A stretch of DNA of 64,000 bases. Source: an uncultured Lachnospiraceae bacterium (GTDB taxonomy: Bacteria > Bacillota > Clostridia > Lachnospirales > Lachnospiraceae). Below the pieces are notes generated by a model. It saw only the letters and a list, made by a program, of their open reading frames with translations, was not told where the DNA came from and made no database searches. The stretch lies in assembly GCA_910586205.1 (NCBI GenBank), contig CAJUGD010000007.1, positions 81,418 to 145,417 on the forward strand, read 5' to 3'. Positions 26,083 to 33,108 of this stretch are shown piece by piece (the first letter of the stretch is position 1; every line of letters begins with the position of its first letter). The position numbers and the translations under genes are program-made.

Positions 26083-26112
26083 TGTCGTACACCTCCATTT
26101 TTTGATAAACAT

Positions 26113-26285
26113 GGCCTGCTTTTCTGCACAAAAAAAGTAGATAGAATCATTCTATCCACCCTCTAAAACCACTCCAAGCGCACAAACGCCGATTAATCGT
26201 GTTCTCGATTATGAACCCAGGTCACTGCCTCGTGCCAGGGTGAGGTGGATACCTACTTTCCTGTATGCTGTTTTCACAGCCTTTC
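26113..26285 (-). ncRNA. L20-type leader of the infC operon
   Basis: A ~170-nt transcribed leader with nested stems (TGCCTCGTG region, CGATTAATCG, GCGCTTG) ending in a terminator. An upstream TCCACC can pair with GGTGGA of the terminator as an antiterminator. Firmicute infC-rpmI-rplT operons usually have an L20-binding leader with this plan. Assigned by context plus structure. Confidence 0.68.
26127..26157 (-). terminator. Leader terminator upstream of infC
   Basis: Minus strand GGATAGAAT/ATTCTATC stem followed by TACTTTTTTT, between the leader and the infC ribosome binding site. Confidence 0.78.
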
Positions 26286-26288
26286 ATA

Positions 26289-26317
26289 ACTATACTATCC
26301 CAGGCAGAAAATGTCAA
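26289..26317 (-). promoter_or_regulatory. infC-rpmI-rplT promoter
   Basis: Minus strand TTGACA (26312-26317), 17-nt spacer, TATAGT (26289-26294). Confidence 0.82.
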
Positions 26318-26327
26318 GGACTTTTTC

Positions 26328-26504
26328 CTAATTCTGATTTTCAGCTTTCTCATCTTCCCGCTTTAAAGCCTCTAACCCCAGCCGGATCAGCTCTACGGTA
26401 GCCTCTGACCGTGTCTGAAACCGCTTCTCAAACCGAAAATCTTCAATCTTTCTAAATAAATCTTCATCCACAGAAACCGTATAACGCGGCCTGCTCGTTG
26501 CCAT
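26328..26504 (-). CDS. Small ribbon-helix-helix (CopG-like) DNA-binding protein
   Basis: 58 aa. The N-terminal strand PRYTVSVDEDLF and helices KIEDFRFEKRF-QTRSEATVELIRLGLEAL match the RHH fold (about residues 6-48), ending in a charged tail. Such proteins dimerise and bind palindromic operators. The start is ATG 26502-26504 with GAGGTG 6 nt upstream; a GTG three codons earlier overlaps this site. It is divergent from another tiny RHH gene at 26662, with shared operator-like sequences between them. Confidence 0.72.
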   Translation of the reverse strand: MATSRPRYTVSVDEDLFRKIEDFRFEKRFQTRSEATVELIRLGLEALKREDEKAENQN

Positions 26505-26523
26505 AATGATCACCTCATCTGCT

Positions 26524-26552
26524 ATTATACATGAGTGAATCAGAGATGTAAA
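26524..26552 (-). promoter_or_regulatory. Promoter of the minus-strand RHH gene, operator motif in spacer
   Basis: Minus strand TTTACA (26547-26552), 17-nt spacer containing TGATTCACTCA, TATAAT (26524-26529). Confidence 0.72.
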
Positions 26553-26578
26553 GATGCTAAATTATTTAATCTTATCTC

Positions 26579-26607
26579 TTGACAGTGATTCAGTGAACCA
26601 CTATAAT
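26579..26607 (+). promoter_or_regulatory. Promoter of the plus-strand RHH gene, operator in spacer
   Basis: TTGACA (26579-26584), spacer GTGATTCAGTGAACCAC (26585-26601), TATAAT (26602-26607). The spacer is itself a near-palindrome. Confidence 0.8.
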
Positions 26608-26632
26608 TGTTTTAACAGGTTCAGTGAATCAC
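26585..26632. promoter_or_regulatory. Paired operator-like sites between divergent RHH genes
   Basis: GTGATTCAGTGAACC (26585-26599) and GGTTCAGTGAATCAC (26618-26632) form an inverted repeat with one mismatch in 15. Each is also partly self-palindromic. A third half-site GTGAATCA lies at 26534-26541 in the opposite promoter. This arrangement suggests autoregulation by one or both RHH proteins. Confidence 0.62.
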
Positions 26633-26661
26633 CACAAATATAAACGAGAGGAGGTACTTGA

Positions 26662-26853
26662 ATGGCTGCAACCTACAGACGGTTTACCATATCCGTTTCT
26701 CCAGGCATGAACGAGGATCTGATTTGGGCAAAAGAAGGGAAATACCGCAACACCACGCAGAATGAGATGTTTCGCCAGCTGATTCTGAAAGGATTAGATT
26801 CGCTTCAAGGAGAGCCTGCGGCGCTTTCATGCCGTCATGAACAGACTGCATAG
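26662..26853 (+). CDS. Small RHH-like protein
   Basis: 63 aa. YRRFTISVSPGMNEDLIWAKEGKYRNTTQNEMFRQLILKGLDSL has the beta-strand and two-helix pattern of a ribbon-helix-helix domain. The first helix is longer than usual. GAGGAGG is 8 nt before the ATG. Its promoter spacer carries an operator-like palindrome, so it is probably autoregulated. No toxin partner is visible next to it; the next plus-strand gene encodes a surface protein. Confidence 0.62.
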   Translation: MAATYRRFTISVSPGMNEDLIWAKEGKYRNTTQNEMFRQLILKGLDSLQGEPAALSCRHEQTA

Positions 26854-26885
26854 GGATTATGTATGGCAGAAAAGGGTTTCATTAC

Positions 26886-26968
26886 TGTTCACAGAAGCTC
26901 TGTGAACAGAACCAAAGCATATGCCCATTTAAAATCGCCTGCGGCGACAGGGCATATGCTTTGGTTCT
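26886..26968 (+). repeat. Structured intergenic element, copy 2
   Basis: First hairpin GTTCACAG, 5-nt loop, CTGTGAAC (26887-26907). Second hairpin AGAACCAAAGCATATGCCC (26908-26926), 23-nt loop, perfect complement (26950-26968). The loop contains ATTTAAAATCGCCTGC and GCGAC as in copy 1 at 11.3 kb. The arms differ in sequence between copies but both form stems, i.e. they covary in effect. It lies upstream of the surface-protein gene. Confidence 0.8.
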
Positions 26969-27102
26969 AACGGCAGCAGCCAAAAAGCCCAGGGACCTTC
27001 TGTTATTTGTGATTCCATCTATGGGCTGATGAAAGGATATAACCGGTTTACTGAACTTTGGATATTGATTCATTGCCGAAGTGAATTTTAGGAGGAACTC
27101 GT

Positions 27103-29049
27103 ATGAAAAAAAATTTTAAGCATTATAAACAGGCTTTAAGCGCTGTCCTGATATCCATGATGGTGCTGCAGCCCATAAGCTCACTGCCTTCTGCATGGGC
27201 AACCGAATATGACCCTGAGGCTGTTTTTGACATTGAAGATGAAGACTCATGGTTTTATGAGGATGAAGACGACGAAAACATTTATTCCCGCGCCACAATT
27301 TCAACAAATTCTAATGCAGGGAAATGGGGCGTAACCGGATTTACCCTCAGCGCAGAAGGCACTGCAGAGGCCGGCAAAAGCTATACCATAACCGGAACCA
27401 TTACTGCGGCTAACCCGGCATCTCCCAGCAATGCGGGCTGGACCTCCTGGGCATCTGCATCCAATGCCTCCGGTCCGGAAGATGCTCTCAGCAAAGCAAA
27501 TATCTCTGTCAACAGTAATGGCTTGTTCGCCAATGACAGCAACCTTAAAAAAACCTTAAGCGGCAGCGGGTATACTTCCCTTACCATTACCGGGACAACC
27601 GCCGCCGAGCTGACCAAATCCCAGTACACTGTGACTGTCACCATGTTTGGTGTTGATGAAACGGTTACAGTGACTGCAAAAGCTACCTCCCCGGAGGATC
27701 CAAAAGATCCGGAGGAAAGCAAGGTCACAGGTTCCTTTGATCCTTCCAGCCTGGTTCTTTTACCTGGAGAGGAAGGCAAATCCACATTAACCGTTAAGAG
27801 TACCACAGCATCTCCGTCTAATGCCGACATCGTAAAAGCGATTACATACAAATCAAGCAATGGAAACGTGGCGGCTGTGTCAGGCAATGGGACAAATGTG
27901 GCTGTGATAACGGCAAAAGAGCTTGCAGAGGGAAGCATCTCTGCAGCGGCAACCATTTCTGCAGTATATGGCGGTAAAGAAATCGCCTCCCTGAAAGTAG
28001 AAGTCAAGAAAGAAACAGAAGAAGAAATAAAGGTAGAATCTGCCGAGGTAAATACCGACGGCGCAAAACCAGATTACGGAAACGCACCGGATGAAGCAAA
28101 AGATACCATGAAAGCCGGGTATAATTCTGCCGTCAAAGATATTGCCGGAAATAAAGCAGTTTCAGAAAAAGCACCTGACTTAAAGCCCGGCAGCCGCGGC
28201 TGGGGCTTTTATGGAGTTCCTGCCGGGGGCATCGTTTATCCTGTGCAGACATTAGGAACCATCAACATGGGTTATTATCAGAAGGCAAACGGAACATACC
28301 AGACATTTGTGGAAAAGGTACACTTTGACATTGATTTGTATTGGAAATCTCCGGATAGCGATGATGCCACAAAATTAGAGAATGTAAAAGACGGAAGCTT
28401 TACCTTCAGGATTCCCGTGCCCTCCAATATACGTGAGGGAATGAACTATGCAAAGGTGACCCATAAAGGCGAGGTCATGAAAGATTACCCCGTCATCCAC
28501 AAAACCGGAAACGGTTGGTTTATCGAAGTAACGGTAACTCATTTCAGCCCCTTTGAACTTGAATTTGTTGCCAATAAGCCTTCCGGCAGTCTTCCTGGCA
28601 GCGGCGGTGGCAGTACCGGAGGCGGTGGAGGCGGCGGCGGAAGCCGGTCTGTTTCCAGTTCCATCCCCAACCTGTCCGGTCAATGGGTTTTAGATGCCAA
28701 TCAGAGATGGTGGTTCTCTCTTACCGGAGGCGGTTATCCGGCCAACACCTGGGGACGAATCAACAACAAATGGTATTATTTTGATGCATCCGGCTACATG
28801 ATGATCGGATGGCTCAAGCTGGCCGATACATGGTATTTCCTGCAGCCGTCCGGCGACATGGTGGAAAATGACTGGGTACTCTACAATAACCAGTGGTATT
28901 TCCTGGAAGCTAACGGCGCCATGGCTGCCAATAAGTGGATTTCCTATAAAAACAACTGGTATTACTTTAATGCCAACGGAGATATGGCTGTCAGCACAAT
29001 CACCCCTGACGGATATATGGTTGATGCAAACGGCATTTGGATCCAATAA
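27103..29049 (+). CDS. Secreted protein with cell-wall-binding (choline-binding-like) repeats
   Basis: 648 aa. Signal peptide about 1-33 ending LPSAWA, an acidic stretch (DIEDEDSWFYEDEDDEN), two Ig-like/Big-type beta domains (about 70-200 and 215-305), a middle domain ending in HFSPFELEFVA (about 350-490), a Gly/Ser-rich linker (about 495-520), and four to five CW-binding repeats (NKWYYFDASGYM, DTWYFLQPSGDM, NQWYFLEANGAM, NNWYYFNANGDM). It would sit on the cell surface, attached non-covalently to teichoic acid-like polymers. Ligand unknown. AGGAGG is 7 nt before the ATG. A structured intergenic element and TGATTCA half-sites precede it. Confidence 0.84.
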   Translation: MKKNFKHYKQALSAVLISMMVLQPISSLPSAWATEYDPEAVFDIEDEDSWFYEDEDDENIYSRATISTNSNAGKWGVTGFTLSAEGTAEAGKSYTITGTITAANPASPSNAGWTSWASASNASGPEDALSKANISVNSNGLFANDSNLKKTLSGSGYTSLTITGTTAAELTKSQYTVTVTMFGVDETVTVTAKATSPEDPKDPEESKVTGSFDPSSLVLLPGEEGKSTLTVKSTTASPSNADIVKAITYKSSNGNVAAVSGNGTNVAVITAKELAEGSISAAATISAVYGGKEIASLKVEVKKETEEEIKVESAEVNTDGAKPDYGNAPDEAKDTMKAGYNSAVKDIAGNKAVSEKAPDLKPGSRGWGFYGVPAGGIVYPVQTLGTINMGYYQKANGTYQTFVEKVHFDIDLYWKSPDSDDATKLENVKDGSFTFRIPVPSNIREGMNYAKVTHKGEVMKDYPVIHKTGNGWFIEVTVTHFSPFELEFVANKPSGSLPGSGGGSTGGGGGGGGSRSVSSSIPNLSGQWVLDANQRWWFSLTGGGYPANTWGRINNKWYYFDASGYMMIGWLKLADTWYFLQPSGDMVENDWVLYNNQWYFLEANGAMAANKWISYKNNWYYFNANGDMAVSTITPDGYMVDANGIWIQ

Positions 29050-29108
29050 CCGTCTCTGTACGAAAATCTAAAGAACCTGATCAAAAACCAATACTTCGGC
29101 AAAAAAGG

Positions 29109-29140
29109 CGGCTGCAGTAAAATGCAGCCGTTCCTTTTTC
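29109..29140 (+). terminator. Bidirectional terminator
   Basis: CGGCTGCA, 6-nt loop, TGCAGCCG followed by TTCCTTTTT; on the other strand it is followed by CCTTTTTT. Lies between the convergent surface-protein and GH36 genes. Confidence 0.85.
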
Positions 29141-29167
29141 TGACTCCATATCCGTTTCCCCACAACT

Positions 29168-31393
29168 TTATGTATCCTTACATTCCACCCATATCATCCG
29201 GGCCGTATCATCGCCCTGCACAACCTCTGACCACCGCACTCCGCTGGCCCGGTCAGACAAAATCATCCCTGCCTCCATCAGCTCATCTCCAAAACAGCGG
29301 TAATCCCGGTCACTGATTGTATACTCCCACTCCGGGCAAAGCCCTGCCAGACGCAGCCTGTCATACCCGCGGTTCACCGGCTGCCTGCAGCGGAACACTG
29401 CCACCAGCGCTCGTTTTCTGTCCTCGGAAACTACCATCCAGGCAGCTTCATTTTCCTCAAACGGACTCCGAAGACGGTAAAAGATCCCTGTGTGCAGGAA
29501 TTTCCGGTTTTCCTTCACAAAACGCACCTGTTCTTTCACCTGCTCCTGTTCTTCTTCTGTCAAGAGCTTCAGATCCATCTCATACCCAAAAGCCCCGAAA
29601 TAAGCACAAACAGCCCTTGTATTTAACGGCACGCTCCGAAAGGTCTGATGATTGGGAACTGCCGACACATGGTTCCCCATGCTGCTGATAGGATAAACAT
29701 AAGAGGTGCCGTATTGAATCTTCACCCTCTCCGCTCCGTCCGTGTCATCAGACAGCCATCCCTGAGGCGCATAATAAAGGATACCTGGATCAAAACGCCC
29801 TCCCCCGCTGGCACAAGACTCAAAAAGAATCTGGGGAAAATCCTTCGTCAGCCGGTCATACAGCCGGTAAATACCCAGAATCTGACGATGATACACCGTG
29901 CCCTGATGTTCCCGGCCCTTTCCCGCGGAAAACAAGTCGGAAATACTCCGATTCATATCCCACTTTACATAGGAAATCGGGCTGTCTCTTAAAATATCCT
30001 CCATCTTATCTCCAATGTATTCCACCACCTCATCCTTGGAGAAATCCAGCACATACTGGTGCCTGCCCATACAGATCTCCCGTTCACTGCTTCCTAAAAT
30101 CCAGTCCGGATGAGCCTTATAAAGCTCGCTCCTCCGGCTGACCATCTCCGGCTCAAACCACAGCCCGAACTGCATCCCCAGCTCTGTCACGGACCGGGCA
30201 ATCCCCCTGATCCCATGGGGAAGCTTTTCCGGATTCGGCGTCCAGTCTCCCAGAGACGATGTGTCGTCATCCCGCTTCCCAAACCATCCGTCGTCCAGCA
30301 CAAACAGCTCAATTCCCAGCTCCTTTGCCTTTTTTGCTATTCCGTAAATGGTCTGCTCGTCAAATTTCATATAGGTAGCTTCCCAGTTGTTCACCAAGAT
30401 GGGCCTCTCTCTGTCTCTCCAGTATCCCCGGGCCAGCCTGGTGCGGTACAGCTTATGATACACCTGGCTCATGCCATTCAGCCCTTGATCCGAATACACT
30501 AAGACTGCCTCCGGCGTCTGGAACTGCTCTCCCTTCCTCAGCGGCCAGCAAAAACACTCTGGATGGATCCCTGCCATGACCCTCAGCGTTCCCATGGTAT
30601 CTACCTCTGCCTGGGCCAGAAAATTACCGCTGTATACCAGGCTGATCCCCATAACCTGACCGGTGTGCTCATCTGCATTCTCCCGTTTTAAAGCCAGAAA
30701 AGGATTAAACTGATGGCTGCTGTGTCCCCGCATACTGTGAATGCTCTGCACCCCCGGATGCAGGCGGTGAAGATCCACATACCTTTCCCGAAGCGAAGCA
30801 CCCGCTAAGTCCAGCATCTCATACCGGCAATCCGGCAAATCCAGGCTTATGCTCATGGCCCTTATAAGCTCCCACGGAGTCTCCTGCACATTCTCAAACC
30901 GGGCACTGCGCACAATAACCGGAAGCTTCTCAAATATCGTATACAGAAGAATCAGCTTCCCGCCAATCACCGGATCTTCCAGCTCAATCTCTAAAGTGGA
31001 TGCCTCCTCCTGCTTTTCCACATACACTGCAGGAAGGCCGTAAAGGGCCGGCTTTCCCGGATACACGCGAAATCCCCGATAGCAGAAGCTGCTGATACGG
31101 CTCCCGTTTTCCCGGCATATCTCATAAGCCGGATAGCGCATATCTCCTGTTCCGAAAGCCGGATATTCCTGCTTGATATGCTCTAAGGAAAAGGTGGTAT
31201 CCCCCGGGAACACACAAGGGGCCATATCCCGATGGGCCAGCTCCAGCAGATGAGGAAAATCCTCCCTGTCACAGATACGCCTGCCAAAATAGAGCTGGCC
31301 CATCTGACCGTTTGCCATCCGCTTCATCAGATAGCTGATCCTGTCATTGCACAAATGAAACACGCCTGCAGCCTCATGCACAATAATTCCCAT
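29168..31393 (-). CDS. Alpha-galactosidase, GH36
   Basis: 741 aa, the typical length of tetrameric Firmicute GH36 enzymes. An N-terminal beta-sandwich is followed by the catalytic barrel with ILVNNWEATYMKFDE, ELFVLDDGWFG, the nucleophile aspartate in YVKWDMNR and the acid/base aspartate in LSDDTDGAE, with FESCASGGGRFD lining the galactose pocket. It has no signal peptide, so it hydrolyses imported raffinose-type or melibiose-type oligosaccharides in the cytosol. GGAGG is 8 nt before the ATG. Last gene of the carbohydrate locus. Confidence 0.94.
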   Translation of the reverse strand: MGIIVHEAAGVFHLCNDRISYLMKRMANGQMGQLYFGRRICDREDFPHLLELAHRDMAPCVFPGDTTFSLEHIKQEYPAFGTGDMRYPAYEICRENGSRISSFCYRGFRVYPGKPALYGLPAVYVEKQEEASTLEIELEDPVIGGKLILLYTIFEKLPVIVRSARFENVQETPWELIRAMSISLDLPDCRYEMLDLAGASLRERYVDLHRLHPGVQSIHSMRGHSSHQFNPFLALKRENADEHTGQVMGISLVYSGNFLAQAEVDTMGTLRVMAGIHPECFCWPLRKGEQFQTPEAVLVYSDQGLNGMSQVYHKLYRTRLARGYWRDRERPILVNNWEATYMKFDEQTIYGIAKKAKELGIELFVLDDGWFGKRDDDTSSLGDWTPNPEKLPHGIRGIARSVTELGMQFGLWFEPEMVSRRSELYKAHPDWILGSSEREICMGRHQYVLDFSKDEVVEYIGDKMEDILRDSPISYVKWDMNRSISDLFSAGKGREHQGTVYHRQILGIYRLYDRLTKDFPQILFESCASGGGRFDPGILYYAPQGWLSDDTDGAERVKIQYGTSYVYPISSMGNHVSAVPNHQTFRSVPLNTRAVCAYFGAFGYEMDLKLLTEEEQEQVKEQVRFVKENRKFLHTGIFYRLRSPFEENEAAWMVVSEDRKRALVAVFRCRQPVNRGYDRLRLAGLCPEWEYTISDRDYRCFGDELMEAGMILSDRASGVRWSEVVQGDDTARMIWVECKDT

Positions 31394-31429
31394 ATCCCAT
31401 CCTCCGCTTTATGAATATACGCCATTCCC

Positions 31430-33103
31430 TTAGAGCGCCCATACTGTCCCTTCATACGGCCTAAGTCCTGCTCTCTCCGGCTCCGTCTCATAGTTTCCAA
31501 GCCAAAGCCCTGCTTCCTTCAGCGTCCGTCCAGGCACCCTAAGCTCCTGCCATTGATCTGTAAAATTACACGCCACCAGCATCCGCTCTCCTTCCCATTC
31601 CCGCTCATAGACAAACAATCCAGGATGTTCTGAAAGCAGCAGGCGGTATGTACCCTCCTGAATCACCTGTGAATCTTTCCGCATGCCAAACAGCTTTTGA
31701 TAGAACCGAAACACCGAATCCTCCCGCCCCATCTGCTCCTTGGCATTAATACTCTTATAGTTGCTGTTTTCCCGGATCCAGGGAGTCCCTTCTGTAAATC
31801 CTCCGTGAGCAGAATCATCCCACTGCATAGGAGTCCGGGCATTATCCCGCCCTGTGTGGTGAATATATCCCATCATCTCCTCATGACTTACCTTTCCTCC
31901 CCCTGCCATTTCCTCATACACCTGATGAATCTCAATATCACGAAAATCCTTCAGCTCTTTAAAATCGCAGTTAGTCATGCCCAGCTCCTGCCCCTGATAC
32001 ACATAAGGCGTACCCTTCATCAGATAGAGGCATATGGCCAGCATTTTTGCCGACAAATCCCTATACTTAGGATCCTCGCTGCCAAACCTGGACACTGCCC
32101 TGGGATAATCATGATTTTCCCAGAACAGGCTGTTCCAAGCCCGTCCCTCCAGCTCCTGCTGCCAGCGGCTGAGTACCTCCTTAAGCTGCACTAAATCTAC
32201 GGGATTCACATTCCATTTGCCATATGGCCCCGGACACAGCTCCACATGTTCAAAATGAAACATCATATTCAGCTCCCCGGAGTCAAAACCTGCATACTCC
32301 AGCGCCTCCTTTGTTCCCACGCCTACGCCCTCACCCACAGTCATCCAGTCAAAACGAGACAATACCTTCTGGTTCATCTCCTTCAAAAACTCATGAATCC
32401 GCGGCCCGTTTGCATAAAAGGGCTGGCCGTCTCCATAGGGATTCCCGTCCTTAAGCTCCCCGTCCGGATAGGAAGGCTCCTTGGAAAGCATGGAGATCAC
32501 ATCCATGCGGAAGCCGTCGATCCCCTTTTCTCCCCACCAAGTCATCATATCGTAAATCCTCTGCCTTACCTTCGGGTTCTCCCAGTTAAGATCCGGCTGC
32601 TTCCTGGAAAAAATATGAAGATAATACATTTTCGTCTGCTCGTCCCAGGCCCATGCCGGCCCTCTGAACCGGGAAGCCCAGTTATTGGGCATACCGCCCT
32701 CCCTCGGCTCCTTCCATATATAATAATCCCGATAAGGGTTTTCCCGGCTCTTTTTACTCTCCTGAAACCAGGGATGCTCATCCGATGTATGGTTGACCAC
32801 CAGATCCATCACCAGCTTCATCCCCAGCTCATGTACCTCCAAAAGCAGGGCGTCAAAATCCTCCATGGTTCCAAATTCCGCCATAATTGCCTGATAGTCA
32901 CTGATATCGTACCCATTATCATCATTCGGCGACTGATAGACCGGAGACAGCCAGATCACATCCACTCCCAGCTCCTTCAGGTAGCCCAGTCTCTGCCGGA
33001 TTCCGTTCAGATCCCCGATTCCGTCCCCATTGCTGTCCTGAAAGCTTCTGGGATAGATCTGATACACCAGGCTGTCCTTCCACCATTCTCGTCTCCCTTT
33101 CAT
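31430..33103 (-). CDS. Oligo-1,6-glucosidase/alpha-glucosidase, GH13
   Basis: 557 aa, the usual length of the oligo-1,6-glucosidase-type subfamily. Seen: DSLVYQIYPRSFQDSNGDG, DLVVNHTSDEHPWF, catalytic nucleophile in GFRMDVISM, acid/base glutamate in TVGEGVGV and the transition-state aspartate in WENHDYPR, plus a C-terminal beta domain. It cleaves alpha-1,6 or alpha-1,4 glucosidic ends in the cytosol. GGAG is 8 nt before the ATG; the gap to the GH38 gene upstream is 5 bp, so the two are cotranscribed. Confidence 0.94.
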   Translation of the reverse strand: MKGRREWWKDSLVYQIYPRSFQDSNGDGIGDLNGIRQRLGYLKELGVDVIWLSPVYQSPNDDNGYDISDYQAIMAEFGTMEDFDALLLEVHELGMKLVMDLVVNHTSDEHPWFQESKKSRENPYRDYYIWKEPREGGMPNNWASRFRGPAWAWDEQTKMYYLHIFSRKQPDLNWENPKVRQRIYDMMTWWGEKGIDGFRMDVISMLSKEPSYPDGELKDGNPYGDGQPFYANGPRIHEFLKEMNQKVLSRFDWMTVGEGVGVGTKEALEYAGFDSGELNMMFHFEHVELCPGPYGKWNVNPVDLVQLKEVLSRWQQELEGRAWNSLFWENHDYPRAVSRFGSEDPKYRDLSAKMLAICLYLMKGTPYVYQGQELGMTNCDFKELKDFRDIEIHQVYEEMAGGGKVSHEEMMGYIHHTGRDNARTPMQWDDSAHGGFTEGTPWIRENSNYKSINAKEQMGREDSVFRFYQKLFGMRKDSQVIQEGTYRLLLSEHPGLFVYEREWEGERMLVACNFTDQWQELRVPGRTLKEAGLWLGNYETEPERAGLRPYEGTVWAL

Positions 33104-33108
33104 TCAAA

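Noticed and set aside
27381..28007. Minus-strand frame of 208 codons inside the surface-protein gene
   Set aside because: Mirror frame of a Ser/Thr/Ala-rich coding region; such repeats create long antisense frames.
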